A stretch of DNA of 64,000 nt from Paenibacillus physcomitrellae (GCF_002240225.1 NZ_CP022584.1:496001-560000), one strand, 5' to 3'. Positions 51,822-61,362 are shown, numbered from the stretch's first letter. The notes: generated by a model not told the origin, from the letters alone. Numbers and translations: made by a program.

Positions 51822-54800
51822 ATGCGCAACAAATTTGTCGCCTTGTCACTTGTAATCAGCATGCTGTTCTCCGGTTTCTTTCTTGATGCGGGTCCGTTTG
51901 CTCTATCAGCGTCTGCGGCAGGAGGTCCTAATTTGACTCTGGGCAAAACAATTACCGCCAGCGGTCAGGCTGACGTCTATAGTCCGAATAACGTTAAAGA
52001 CGGCAGCCAGAATACTTATTGGGAAAGCACGAATAACACGTTTCCGCAGTGGATTCAGGTCGACCTTGGAGCTCCTGCAAGCATTGATCAGATTGTTCTG
52101 AAGCTCCCAACGGCAAGCGGCTGGAATACAAGAACGCAAACCCTTTCTGTACAAGGCAGCACCAATGGTTCGAATTATACAAACTTGGTCGGTTCCGCAG
52201 ACTACGTCTTCGCGCCGGAATCGGGCAATACGGTTACGATCCATTTTTCAGCGGCCAGCACCCGCTATGTGAAGCTTAATTTTACTGGAAATACAGGCTG
52301 GCCGGCTGCTCAGCTTTCCGAATTGGAGATATACGGAGCCGATCCAACACCAACGCCAACGCCAACACCAACACCAACACCAACACCAACGCCAACACCA
52401 ACACCAACGCCAACACCTAGCCCTACTCCGACACCTGAGCCAACGCCTAGCCCTACTCCAGGTCCAGGGTCGAATGTGGCTCTAGGCAAAACCATTACAG
52501 CTTCTTCTCACACGCAAAATTATGTGGAAAGCAACGCCAACGACAACAACCTGTCTACTTATTGGGAGGGCGCAAGTAATCCAAGCACGCTAACGCTTGA
52601 TCTTGGATCGAACCATGATATTTCCTCGATTGTGCTCAAGCTGAATCCTGACCCGGTTTGGTCCTCGCGCACCCAAACCATTCAAGTGCTTGGCCACAAT
52701 CAGAGCACAACGAGCTTCAGCAGCCTGGTCGGGGCCAAAGCCTACACGTTTGATCCGGCTTCCGGCAATTCGGTCACTATTCCGGTAACGGCTACGGTCA
52801 AACGGCTGCAGCTGAATATCAGTTCAAATACAGGAGCTCCGGCAGGCCAAATCGCCGAGTTTCAGGTATTTGGTACTCCGGCGGCCAACCCGGATCTGAC
52901 GGTCACCGGATTGACATGGACACCGGCTTCTCCGGCTGAGAACAACTCTTTTACGCTTAACGCGGTTGTCAAGAACAACGGAACCCACGCGGCGGGGGCG
53001 ACGAGCGTGAACTTTTATATGAACAATGAGCTTGCCGGATCATCGCCTGTCGGGGCATTAGCCGCGGGGGCAAGCACAACGGTTCCTTTGAATGTGGGCA
53101 GCAAGACCGCGGACACCTATTCCGTCACAGCCAAAGTAGACGAGAATAATGCCGTGATCGAAACGAATGAGAGCAATAACAGCTATACGAGTCCAGCTTC
53201 GCTTGTAATTGCTCCGATATCCAGCTCGGACCTGATCGGAACCGTCGCCTGGTCGCCTGCTACACCGCAGGCTGGAAATGCCGTCAGCTTCAGTGTTACC
53301 CTGAAGAATCAGGGAACCATCGCGACGGCGGGCGGGGCACACGGCATTACGGTTGTCCTCAAAAATGCTTCCGGAGCAACGCTTCAAACATTCACCGGTT
53401 CTTACAACGGTTCGCTTGCTGCCGGGGCCTCGGCTAATGTGGCTCTACCGGGCAGCTGGACCGCGCAAACAGGCAGCTATACAGTAACAACTACAATCGC
53501 TGCCGATGCCAATGAAGCGGCCTCGAAACAATCGAACAACACGACGACCAACAATCTGGTCGTGTACGGTGCCCGCGGCGCCAGCATGCCTTACAGCCGG
53601 TACGATACGGATGAGGCAACACGCGGCGGCGGAGCCGCTTTAAGAACGGCGCCTACCTTTGACCAGTCTTTGACGGCTTCGGAAGCTTCAGGCCAAAGCT
53701 ACATTGCTTTGCCGTCGAACGGTTCCTATGCCGAATGGACCGTGAAGCAGGGCCAAGGCGGTGCCGGCGTAACCATGAGATTTACGCTGCCGGATACAGC
53801 TGACGGCATGGGGCAAAACGGTTCTCTCGACGTTTACGTTAATGGGACCAAAGCCCAAACAGTGTCGCTTACTTCGTATTACAGCTGGCAGTACTTCTCG
53901 GGTGACATGCCGGCCGACACGCCAAGCGGCGGCCGTCCACTGTTCCGCTTCGATGAAGTGCACTTCAAACTGGATACGGCGCTGAAAGCTGGCGATAAAA
54001 TCCGCATTCAGAAAAATAACGGGGACAGTCTCGAATACGGGGTCGACTTCCTCGAAATAGAACCGCTGCCTGCGCCTGTACCTCGTCCGGCCAACTCGGT
54101 GTCAGTGACCGATTTCGGGGCGGTAGCAAATGACAACCAGGATGATTTGGCCGCATTTAAGGCGGCGGTAAATGCTGCCGTCTCCGGAGGCAAAGTCCTG
54201 TACATTCCGGAAGGCACCTTCCATCTCTCGAGCATGTGGGAAATCGGCTCTGCGAATAACATGATCAACAACCTCACGATTACGGGAGCCGGTATTTGGT
54301 ACACCAATATTCAGTTCACTAACCCGAACGCGGCGGGAGGAGGCATTTCGCTCCGGATCTCCGGCAAGCTGGATTTCAGCAATGTGTACATGAACTCCAA
54401 CCTGCGTTCGCGTTACGGCCAAAACGCGATCTATAAAGGTTTTATGGACAATTTCGGCACCAATTCCGTCATCCATGACGTCTGGGTAGAGCACTTCGAA
54501 TGCGGCATGTGGGTTGGCGATTACGCGCATACGCCGGCCATTTACGCGAACGGTTTGACGGTGGAAAACAGCCGCATCCGCAACAACCTCGCGGACGGCG
54601 TCAATTTTGCACAGGGTACCAGCAATTCCACTGTGCGAAATACAAATCTCCGCAACAACGGGGATGACGCTCTGGCTGTCTGGACGAGTGACACCAATGG
54701 CGCTCCTGCCGGCGTGAACAACACCTTCTCTTACAACACGATTGAGAACAACTGGCGGGCAGGCGGTATCGCCTTCTTCGGCGGAAGCGGCCACAAAGCG

Positions 54801-55280
54801 GACCACAACTACATCATTGACTGTGTTGGCGGCTCCGGCATCCGCATGAATACGGTGTTCCCGGGCTACCACTTCCAGAACAATACGGGCATTTTGTTCT
54901 CCGATAATACGATCATCAATTGTGGCACCAGCAAAGACCTGTATAACGGCGAACGCGGTGCGATCGATTTGGAAGCTTCAAACGATGCCATCCGGAACGT
55001 TACGTTTACCAACATCGACATCATCAACAGCCAGCGTGACGCGATCCAGTTCGGCTATGGCGGCGGCTTCCAGAACATTGTATTCAACAACATCACGATC
55101 AACGGAACGGGTCTGGACGGCGTGACCACCTCCCGGTTCTCCGGCCCGCACCTCGGCGCGGCCATCTTCGCTTACACCGGCAACGGTGCGGCTACGTTTA
55201 ATCATCTGGTAACCAGCAATGTGGCTTACCCGGATCTCTATTACATTCAGAACGGGTTTGGTTTGACGATCAACAATTAA
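51822..55280 (+). CDS. Secreted GH87-like alpha-1,3-glucanase (mycodextranase) with discoidin and CARDB domains
   Basis: Predicted 1152-residue extracellular enzyme. Order: signal peptide (1-33), F5/8C discoidin domain (35-172), Pro-Thr repeat linker (175-215), second discoidin domain (218-351), two CARDB-like domains (about 358-470 and 478-590), a beta region, and a right-handed beta-helix catalytic domain (about 755-1152). The helix begins VSVTDFGAVANDNQDD. Asp925 in ADGVNF and Asp948/Asp949 in NNGDDALAVW have the spacing I recall for the catalytic Asp triad of GH87 enzymes. Discoidin, Pro-Thr linker and catalytic domain order is the known build of Bacillus/Paenibacillus alpha-1,3-glucanases, which attack fungal wall glucan. 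AGGAGG precedes ATG 51822. Confidence 0.85.
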   Translation: MRNKFVALSLVISMLFSGFFLDAGPFALSASAAGGPNLTLGKTITASGQADVYSPNNVKDGSQNTYWESTNNTFPQWIQVDLGAPASIDQIVLKLPTASGWNTRTQTLSVQGSTNGSNYTNLVGSADYVFAPESGNTVTIHFSAASTRYVKLNFTGNTGWPAAQLSELEIYGADPTPTPTPTPTPTPTPTPTPTPTPTPSPTPTPEPTPSPTPGPGSNVALGKTITASSHTQNYVESNANDNNLSTYWEGASNPSTLTLDLGSNHDISSIVLKLNPDPVWSSRTQTIQVLGHNQSTTSFSSLVGAKAYTFDPASGNSVTIPVTATVKRLQLNISSNTGAPAGQIAEFQVFGTPAANPDLTVTGLTWTPASPAENNSFTLNAVVKNNGTHAAGATSVNFYMNNELAGSSPVGALAAGASTTVPLNVGSKTADTYSVTAKVDENNAVIETNESNNSYTSPASLVIAPISSSDLIGTVAWSPATPQAGNAVSFSVTLKNQGTIATAGGAHGITVVLKNASGATLQTFTGSYNGSLAAGASANVALPGSWTAQTGSYTVTTTIAADANEAASKQSNNTTTNNLVVYGARGASMPYSRYDTDEATRGGGAALRTAPTFDQSLTASEASGQSYIALPSNGSYAEWTVKQGQGGAGVTMRFTLPDTADGMGQNGSLDVYVNGTKAQTVSLTSYYSWQYFSGDMPADTPSGGRPLFRFDEVHFKLDTALKAGDKIRIQKNNGDSLEYGVDFLEIEPLPAPVPRPANSVSVTDFGAVANDNQDDLAAFKAAVNAAVSGGKVLYIPEGTFHLSSMWEIGSANNMINNLTITGAGIWYTNIQFTNPNAAGGGISLRISGKLDFSNVYMNSNLRSRYGQNAIYKGFMDNFGTNSVIHDVWVEHFECGMWVGDYAHTPAIYANGLTVENSRIRNNLADGVNFAQGTSNSTVRNTNLRNNGDDALAVWTSDTNGAPAGVNNTFSYNTIENNWRAGGIAFFGGSGHKADHNYIIDCVGGSGIRMNTVFPGYHFQNNTGILFSDNTIINCGTSKDLYNGERGAIDLEASNDAIRNVTFTNIDIINSQRDAIQFGYGGGFQNIVFNNITINGTGLDGVTTSRFSGPHLGAAIFAYTGNGAATFNHLVTSNVAYPDLYYIQNGFGLTINN
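52344..52416 (+). repeat. Six-base coding microsatellite (Pro-Thr linker)
   Basis: Twelve near-perfect CCAACN units with ACA/ACG alternation encode the (Pro-Thr)n linker between the two discoidin domains. Copy-number change in steps of six bases keeps the frame. Confidence 0.88.
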
Positions 55281-55290
55281 GATTTGGAAA

Positions 55291-55323
55291 AGAGGGGTCC
55301 GACTTGGTCGGGCCTCTTTTTTT
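55291..55323 (+). terminator. Rho-independent terminator
   Basis: AGAGGGGTCCGAC pairs imperfectly with GTCGGGCCTCT around TTG, followed by TTTTTTT. Confidence 0.85.
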
Positions 55324-55442
55324 GAACTTTTATTCTCCGGGCACAAATGAGATACTGGTTGGAAGACGGGTTATTTAATCCGCAGGCACTGAAAGACCAT
55401 ATCATCCGATTCGCGATTAGGATCTGTTTGGAGGAAATTCAT

Positions 55443-56693
55443 GTGAAACCGATTCAAACTACGAAACAAGCGCTCAGGCGTTTTCTGCTCGAGACGCAGC
55501 TTTTGCCGAGCGTGAGCGTGGAGGCGGATGGCGATCAGGAGGCTCAAACCGCCGCTACGCATCAAAAGGTGTTAGAGGTTCTGCGTCATTTGGAATGTGT
55601 GCAAATTGACCCTGTGGCCGCTGTTAAACCCAATCAGCATTTGGTGCTTGCCGCCCGGATTCCCGGCTATCAGCCGTCCTTATTAAACGAGCTTCTGCGG
55701 GATAGAGCCGTGTTCGAATATTTTGCGAATGCAGCGTGCGTGATTCCGATGGAAGATTATCCGGTCTTTGAACCGGTTCGCAGGCGTATTTTCACCCAGC
55801 TCGACAGCCGGCTTGAGGAAATCCGGCCGGTTGCCGACGAGGTTTTGAGCAAGCTGGAGCAGGAAGGCCCGCTTCCCGCCAAAGCTTTTCAATCCGATCA
55901 GAAGGTTCAGGGGTATTGGGATAATACGGCCAAAACCAAAGCGAGTTCCCATGCGATCAACCTGCTGATGGACATGGCGGCCATTCAGATCGTCGGCCGC
56001 GAAGGCAACCAGCGTCTCTTTGATTTGACCAGCCGGAGCATTCCCAGAGAATGGCTGGATCTTGCGGATTCGATTACGGAGGCTGAAGCGCTTGAGGGTA
56101 TGCTGCAAAAATATTTCCGGGCTTACCGGGTTTTTGAACCCTCGGATCCCCGTTTGGGATGGCAGCGCCTCACGGCGAAAGACCGCCGGGAAACGATAGC
56201 GAGAAGGACGGCAGAAGGCAAACTTGTCCAGCTGGAGGTGGAGGGCGTAAAAAGTCCTTACTACATCCTGGCCGCCGATCTAAACCGCCTGCTGTTCCAT
56301 CAGGAGACAGAAAATCAAAAGGACTCACTCGGCTTTTCCGCTCCCGTCGTTCCCGTCCGTTTCCTTCCGCCGCTGGATAATTTGTTGTGGAGCCGGAAAC
56401 GGCTGGAGGACTTGTTCGACTTCGAATACCGCTGGGAGATTTATACGCCGGCCGTCAAGCGGAAATACGGCTACTATGCCATGCCGATTTTGGCCGGCGA
56501 CCGGCTGATCGGCCGGATGGATCCGCGGCTCGACACCAAAAAGCAGCATTTAACCGTCCAGCTGCTGCAAATCGATCCGGGAATCGACTATACGGGCGAA
56601 CTCCGGCAAAGGGTGGAGCAGGAGCTCGAACGTTTTGCAAAGGTCCAGGGGGCTCTGACGCTCACGGTTCAAAACATGCGGATCGGCGAATAA
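55443..56693 (+). CDS. YcaQ/AlkX-like winged-helix DNA glycosylase
   Basis: Predicted 416-residue protein of the HTH_42 (formerly DUF1006) family. E. coli YcaQ (AlkX) removes alkylated bases and unhooks interstrand crosslinks. The catalytic Q-x-D motif is Gln54-Ile-Asp56 in HLECVQIDPVAAV, and the family blocks FEYFANAACVIP and FLPPLDNLLWSRKRLEDLFDFEYRWE are present. GTG 55443 follows GGAGG (55430-55434). Another alkylation-repair operon (ada/alkA) lies 6 kb downstream. The next gene has its own promoter. Confidence 0.88.
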   Translation: MKPIQTTKQALRRFLLETQLLPSVSVEADGDQEAQTAATHQKVLEVLRHLECVQIDPVAAVKPNQHLVLAARIPGYQPSLLNELLRDRAVFEYFANAACVIPMEDYPVFEPVRRRIFTQLDSRLEEIRPVADEVLSKLEQEGPLPAKAFQSDQKVQGYWDNTAKTKASSHAINLLMDMAAIQIVGREGNQRLFDLTSRSIPREWLDLADSITEAEALEGMLQKYFRAYRVFEPSDPRLGWQRLTAKDRRETIARRTAEGKLVQLEVEGVKSPYYILAADLNRLLFHQETENQKDSLGFSAPVVPVRFLPPLDNLLWSRKRLEDLFDFEYRWEIYTPAVKRKYGYYAMPILAGDRLIGRMDPRLDTKKQHLTVQLLQIDPGIDYTGELRQRVEQELERFAKVQGALTLTVQNMRIGE

Positions 56694-56716
56694 GCGGCTT
56701 TACAACAATCGAAGGA

Positions 56717-56746
56717 TTGACAGCGTTTTCGAATATTGAATATGAT
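56717..56746 (+). promoter_or_regulatory. Sigma-A promoter for the SDR gene
   Basis: TTGACA (56717-56722), 18 bases, TATGAT (56741-56746); the start falls near 56753, just before AAGGAGG. Confidence 0.75.
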
Positions 56747-56775
56747 GAAGGTGCCGGAAAAAGGAGGCGGAACCA

Positions 56776-57474
56776 ATGTACATACTTATCACCGGGGCTA
56801 ACCGGGGGTTGGGTTTTGAACTGGCGCTGGAAGCGCTTAAGAGAGGGCACAACGTCATAGCCGGAGCAAGAAATCCGGCGGAGAAAGAAGGGAAGCTGCA
56901 GCCGCTCTTGGACAAATATTCTGACCAGCTTCAGGTTGTTCGCCTGGATGTGCAGGACGAGGATACGATTGCCGCGGCTTCGGCAGAGCTTCGCAGGCAG
57001 GGGATTTCCCTGGACGCAATCATTAACAATGCTGCTATTTTGAAAGCAAGGGATACCCGGATCGAAGAGCTGGACATGAAGGATGTGGCCGAATCTTTTG
57101 ACGTGAACCTGTTTGGTCCAATGAGGGTGGTCAAACATATGCTGCCGCTGCTGGCCGAGTCGGAAGCTTCCGTCATCAATATTTCTTCCGAGGCAGGAAG
57201 CTTAACGAATGCGTATCCCAACGACTATCCGTACGGGATCACCAAAACGGCGCTAAACATGTTTACGCTGCAGCTCAGCAGTTTGCTGAAGGACCGGGGC
57301 GTTCAGGTTCTGAGCGTGCATCCGGGCTGGATGCGGACCGATATGGGCGGAGAACAGGCCGCTATGGATCCCGCTGACAGCGCCACCGGCATGCTGGATT
57401 TGGCGGAAAGAAAGACGGCGCCCAAGTCGAGGTATCATTTTGTGAAATTTAACGGGGATGAAATGCCGATTTAA
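56776..57474 (+). CDS. Short-chain dehydrogenase/reductase
   Basis: Predicted 232-residue NAD(P)-dependent oxidoreductase. LITGANRGLGFELALEALKRG is the nucleotide site (TGxxxGxG), INNAAIL the NNAG-type strand, and VINISSEAG with YPYGITKTALNM the Ser-Tyr-Lys active site. It resembles the carbonyl reductase-like (sniffer type) subgroup. The substrate is unknown. AAGGAGG precedes ATG 56776. A TolB-like gene follows 36 bases later, probably cotranscribed. Confidence 0.92.
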   Translation: MYILITGANRGLGFELALEALKRGHNVIAGARNPAEKEGKLQPLLDKYSDQLQVVRLDVQDEDTIAAASAELRRQGISLDAIINNAAILKARDTRIEELDMKDVAESFDVNLFGPMRVVKHMLPLLAESEASVINISSEAGSLTNAYPNDYPYGITKTALNMFTLQLSSLLKDRGVQVLSVHPGWMRTDMGGEQAAMDPADSATGMLDLAERKTAPKSRYHFVKFNGDEMPI

Positions 57475-57510
57475 CAACATTACAGGCATCCGAAAGGAGC
57501 GTTACCTAAA

Positions 57511-58392
57511 TTGAATAAGATCGACGAAACAATCAAACCGGAGGATCGGGGCGTTACCAGCATTCTGGAGACGATCGATGTGCAGACTGGAGAAAGGCTC
57601 GTGCTGGCCGAGTTCGAAGAGCTGATCGAAGCGCCGAACTGGACCCGGGATGGACGCACCCTCATCTATAACAGCGGCGGATCGCTGTTTAAATTCGATT
57701 TGGAAACACGGGAGAGCACCCGGATGAATTCCGGTTTTGCGAACCACTGCAACAACGACCATGTCCTGTCGCCGGATAACCGGCGTGTAGCAGTCAGCCA
57801 TCACACCAAGGAGGACGGGAAGTCCAGAATTTATATTTTCCCGATGGTAGGTGGAAAGCCGGAGCTGATCACGCCGATGGCGCCAAGTTATTTGCACGGC
57901 TGGTCGCCGGACGGCAGCAAGCTCGCTTACTGCGCGGAACGCGGCGGCGTATTTAATATCTATACGATCCCGGCCGAAGGCGGAGTAGAGACTCAGCTTA
58001 CGCATACACCTGGTCTTGACGACGGGCCGGAATATTCGCCGGACGGCGCCCATATCTGGTTTAACTCCACGCGGACCGGCCTCATGCAGGTTTGGCGGAT
58101 GAACCCGGACGGCAGCGAGCAAACGCAGGTGATGGAGGAAGACAGCAACAACTGGTTTCCGCATGTTTCCCCCGACGGCACCAAAGTGGTTTATATCGCT
58201 TACCGCAAAGGGGACGTGGACCCGGCGGATCATCCGCCGAACAAACAGGTCCAGCTTCGGATGATGGACTATGACGGCGGGAACGTCCGCGTATTGGCTG
58301 ACTTGTTTGGAGGACAAGGGACGATCAACGTCAACTCCTGGTCCCCGGACAGCCGGCAGATTGCTTTCGTCAGCTACCGATTGAGAGGATAA
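57511..58392 (+). CDS. TolB-like beta-propeller protein
   Basis: Predicted 293-residue cytosolic protein (no signal peptide) with six to seven WD40-like PD40 repeats: NWTRDGRTLIYNSGG, VLSPDNRRVAVSHH, GWSPDGSKLAYCAE, EYSPDGAHIWFNST, HVSPDGTKVVYIAY, SWSPDSRQIAFVSY. The family has mostly scaffold or carbohydrate-linked roles; no enzyme motif is evident. TTG 57511 follows AAAGGAGC at a rather long spacing. It is in an operon with the SDR gene; a strong bidirectional hairpin follows. Confidence 0.85.
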   Translation: MNKIDETIKPEDRGVTSILETIDVQTGERLVLAEFEELIEAPNWTRDGRTLIYNSGGSLFKFDLETRESTRMNSGFANHCNNDHVLSPDNRRVAVSHHTKEDGKSRIYIFPMVGGKPELITPMAPSYLHGWSPDGSKLAYCAERGGVFNIYTIPAEGGVETQLTHTPGLDDGPEYSPDGAHIWFNSTRTGLMQVWRMNPDGSEQTQVMEEDSNNWFPHVSPDGTKVVYIAYRKGDVDPADHPPNKQVQLRMMDYDGGNVRVLADLFGGQGTINVNSWSPDSRQIAFVSYRLRG

Positions 58393-58410
58393 GCCGAAAA
58401 AAGGCAAACA

Positions 58411-58448
58411 CAAAGGCCCGCAGCAGATTCACTTGCTGTGGGCCTTTG
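58411..58448. terminator. Bidirectional terminator
   Basis: CAAAGGCCCGCAGCA pairs with TGCTGTGGGCCTTTG. It separates the TolB-like gene from the convergent gamma-glutamyltransferase gene. Confidence 0.88.
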
Positions 58449-58575
58449 CTTTATTTTCACGGTCAAAAGCGGTAAAGTTAACTGTTTGGTCCTTGGAAGG
58501 ATCGAAAAAGCGGCTGTAAAAGTTCCGCTATATAACAAAGCTGTTGCAGCAGCTCCTTTCACCTTTATCAGGCCG

Positions 58576-60183
58576 TTACCAAGCGGCTACCGTGCCGTCT
58601 GTCCGGGAATCCGTCCCTCCGCAAAGCACGCCGGTTTCGGGATCCCGCCAGATGATCTGCCCGCGTCCGAAAGAACCGGAATCGAGCGTAATCCGGATAT
58701 CATGCCCGAGCCGGGCGAGCGCCTGCGCGGTCGCGTTGGGAAAGGTCGGTTCGACAAGAACCGTTTTCCCGCCTGTCCACTGCCATCTTGGCGCATCCAA
58801 GGCGGCCTGGGGATGAAGGCCGTAGTCGATCGTATTCATCACTACCTGCATATGGCCCTGGGGCTGCATGTACCCGCCCATAACGCCAAACGGGCCGACG
58901 GCCTGGCCGTTTCTCGTCAGGAACCCGGGAATGATCGTATGATAAGTCCGTTTGCCGGGCTCCAGACGGTTCTCATGGCCGTCCTCAAGTGAGAAATCGC
59001 TGCCCCGGTTCTGCAGGGCGATCCCCGTTCCCGGCACCACAAGTCCCGAACCGAATCCCATGTAGTTGCTTTGGATAAAAGAAACCATGCTGCCTTCGCC
59101 ATCGGCCGCCGCCAGGTACACCGTCCCGCTCGCATGCGGGTCGCCGGCTTCCGGCTCGAGCGCTGCGGCGCCGATCAGGCTGCGCCGACGGGCGCCGTAT
59201 TCCTCGGACAGCAGGCGTTTTACGTCCGTGTTCATATGGCGGCTGTCCGTAATGTATTTCTGGCCGTCCGCGAAAGCCAGCTTCATCGCTTCGATCTGAC
59301 GATGATAATGCCGGACTTCATCGGAACCCGTAAAATCAAAGCCCTTAACTATATTTAGCGCCATCAACGCTACAAGTCCCTGTCCGTTCGGCGGGATTTC
59401 CCATACGTCATAACCTCGGTAGGCCGTGCTGATCGGCTGCACCCACTCCGGCTGATAGGCCGCCAGATCGCTTGCCTGCAAGTAACCGCCGGCCTGCTGT
59501 ACAAACTCCGCAATGCGTTCCGCAAGCTCCCCTCTGTAAAAGGCTTCCGCTCCCGTTTCGCCGATCAGTCGCAGTGTTCTTGCATGGTCCGGCGATCGCC
59601 ACATTTCTCCGGGTTTGGGTGCACGGCCTGCCGGTGCGAAGGTGGTAAACCAAGGCTCATAATGGCTTTCAGTAAAAATTTCCTTGAAACGCGCATAAGC
59701 TTTTTCCCAGAAATAAGCGGCCGTCGGCGAAACGGGGAACCCGTTCTCCGCGTAATCAATGGCCGGCTGCAGCACCTCGCTCAAGGGCAGTCGTCCGAAA
59801 CGGCGGGACAGCTCCGCCCAGCCGGCGGGTGTTCCCGGCACGGTGACGGGAATTGCGCCGTAAACAGGCATTTTCTTATGTCCGGCGGCCCTTACAGCTT
59901 CGCTTGAGATGGACAAGGGAGCGGGGCCGCTGGCATTGAGGCCGTGAAGCTTCCCATCCGTCCAGACCAGGGCGAAGGCATCGCTGCCAATGCCGTTTGC
60001 AGTTGGCTCTACGACAGTCAGCGCTGCCGCTGCCGCGATAGCGGCATCGATGGCGTTTCCGCCTTTTTTGAGGATGTCCAGTCCCGCCTGTGCTGCCAGA
60101 GGCTGAGAGGCCGCAACCATGCCTCCACGGGCGAAGAGAGGTCTCCGGTAGGCAGGATGGGGATGATGATAAGAATCAAACAT
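58576..60183 (-). CDS. Gamma-glutamyltransferase family Ntn-hydrolase (YwrD-like)
   Basis: Predicted 535-residue self-processing hydrolase. The N-terminal half starts GGMVAASQPLAAQAGLDILKKGGNAIDAA; the autocleavage site is ASG-Thr354-VYLAAADGEGSMVSF, with Thr354 as the likely nucleophile. GSGLVVPGTGIALQNRG, and VMGGYMQPQGHMQVVMN follow in order. There is no signal peptide, unlike secreted Ggt, so it resembles the cytosolic YwrD branch, whose substrate may differ from glutathione. A good ribosome site (GGGAGGTG, minus strand) precedes the ATG. It stands alone on the minus strand. Confidence 0.92.
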   Translation of the reverse strand: MFDSYHHPHPAYRRPLFARGGMVAASQPLAAQAGLDILKKGGNAIDAAIAAAAALTVVEPTANGIGSDAFALVWTDGKLHGLNASGPAPLSISSEAVRAAGHKKMPVYGAIPVTVPGTPAGWAELSRRFGRLPLSEVLQPAIDYAENGFPVSPTAAYFWEKAYARFKEIFTESHYEPWFTTFAPAGRAPKPGEMWRSPDHARTLRLIGETGAEAFYRGELAERIAEFVQQAGGYLQASDLAAYQPEWVQPISTAYRGYDVWEIPPNGQGLVALMALNIVKGFDFTGSDEVRHYHRQIEAMKLAFADGQKYITDSRHMNTDVKRLLSEEYGARRRSLIGAAALEPEAGDPHASGTVYLAAADGEGSMVSFIQSNYMGFGSGLVVPGTGIALQNRGSDFSLEDGHENRLEPGKRTYHTIIPGFLTRNGQAVGPFGVMGGYMQPQGHMQVVMNTIDYGLHPQAALDAPRWQWTGGKTVLVEPTFPNATAQALARLGHDIRITLDSGSFGRGQIIWRDPETGVLCGGTDSRTDGTVAAW

Positions 60184-60324
60184 ACGGAAGCACCTCCCTT
60201 TTTTTCATTAAATTATGAAGGAATTTGCCGAAAACATCCAGTGAAAAATCAGCCATTTTAATTATCGGTCAGGAAGATTTCGAGAAAGTGTTTAGACACT
60301 CTTTTCGTTTGGTCCGGCATGCAC

Positions 60325-60357
60325 TATACTGGGGAAGAATAAATTAAAGCGCTTTCT
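60325..60357 (+). promoter_or_regulatory. -10 box and cre site before the second ThuA-like gene
   Basis: TATACT (60325-60330) is a likely -10 with a poor -35. TTAAAGCGCTTTCT (60344-60357) fits the cre consensus at 13 of 14 positions and would lie just after the transcript start. The 273-base gap holds nothing else clear. Confidence 0.72.
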
Positions 60358-60456
60358 AACTAGGCAGTAAAAGCTGTTGTTAAGTGTTAAGTCTGGATCA
60401 GCTTTGCTTTCAGGGTGCTTGCTTTAGCTTTGACAACGGGGATGGGGGAATTTGAA

Positions 60457-61200
60457 ATGGTTAACCTTAAGGTTACAGTTTGGAACGAATATCGGCATGA
60501 ACGGGAAGATGAGAAGGTAGCAGAGATTTATCCGTCCGGCATTCACGAGGCCATCGGCGGCTATCTGGCTCAGGACGGCACATTGGAGATCCGCACAGCA
60601 ACCCTTGATGAACCTGAACACGGGTTAACGGATGAAGTTTTGGCAGATACGGATGTGCTGATCTGGTGGGGGCATGTCGCTCATCATGAGGTGAGAGATG
60701 ACATTGTGCAGAAGGTAAGAGATCGGGTTCTTGATGGCATGGGGCTTATCGTGCTTCACTCCGCTCATGCTTCGAAGATCTTTGAGATGCTGCTTGGAAC
60801 CCATACCGGCCGGCTTAAATGGCGGGAGGAAGGCGAGAAGGAACGTTTATGGGTCGTTGAACCCAACCACCCGATTGCCGCCGGTTTAGGCGAATATATT
60901 GAACTGCCTCAGGAGGAAATGTATGGGGAGCGGTTCGAAATTCCGGCACCGGATGAACTGGTCTTCATTTCCTGGTTTGAAGGCGGGGAAGTGTTCCGCA
61001 GCGGCTGTTGTTACAAGCGGGGGAAAGGGAAGTTGTTTTACTTCCGTCCCGGGCATGAGTCATTTCCAACTTACCACCATCCGGATGTGATCAAAGTTAT
61101 TGCCAATGCCGTACACTGGGCTGCGCCTGCAGCAGGTTCCCCGGTCACGTATGGCCGGGTAGAGCCTCTTGAGCCGCTTAAAGTGATGAAGCATGTCTGA
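60457..61200 (+). CDS. ThuA-like domain protein (trehalose-utilisation type)
   Basis: Predicted 247-residue cytosolic protein. [62 protein letters not shown] and [20 protein letters not shown] are typical of the ThuA group proper, closer to ThuA than the copy at 29.3 kb. ThuA proteins take part in disaccharide metabolism together with Gfo/Idh/MocA dehydrogenases, but here no dehydrogenase is adjacent. ATG 60457 follows GGGGGAA (60444-60450). The cre site indicates catabolite repression. A strong terminator follows. Confidence 0.9.
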   Translation: MVNLKVTVWNEYRHEREDEKVAEIYPSGIHEAIGGYLAQDGTLEIRTATLDEPEHGLTDEVLADTDVLIWWGHVAHHEVRDDIVQKVRDRVLDGMGLIVLHSAHASKIFEMLLGTHTGRLKWREEGEKERLWVVEPNHPIAAGLGEYIELPQEEMYGERFEIPAPDELVFISWFEGGEVFRSGCCYKRGKGKLFYFRPGHESFPTYHHPDVIKVIANAVHWAAPAAGSPVTYGRVEPLEPLKVMKHV

Positions 61201-61237
61201 TTCGCAGTTTCTACGAATAGGAAGTTTAAGTCAACTA

Positions 61238-61267
61238 ACAAGCCGTGTTCGCACGGCTTGTTTTTTA
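61238..61267 (+). terminator. Rho-independent terminator
   Basis: ACAAGCCGTG pairs with CACGGCTTGT around a short loop, followed by TTTTTT. Confidence 0.92.
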
Positions 61268-61362
61268 TTTTTTGCGGAGAAGTATTTATCTCCTTAATGA
61301 ATGACATGGCGTATTAATGGAAAAGCTTTAATTACCATAAAATGTATCTTCAGGAGGGGAAT

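Noticed and set aside
52310..52495. Minus-strand frame coding Gly-Val repeats
   Set aside because: It is the antisense reading of the Pro-Thr microsatellite.
54102..54872. 256-codon minus-strand frame in the GH87-like gene
   Set aside because: Shadow frame of a GC-rich repeat-helix coding region; no start signals.
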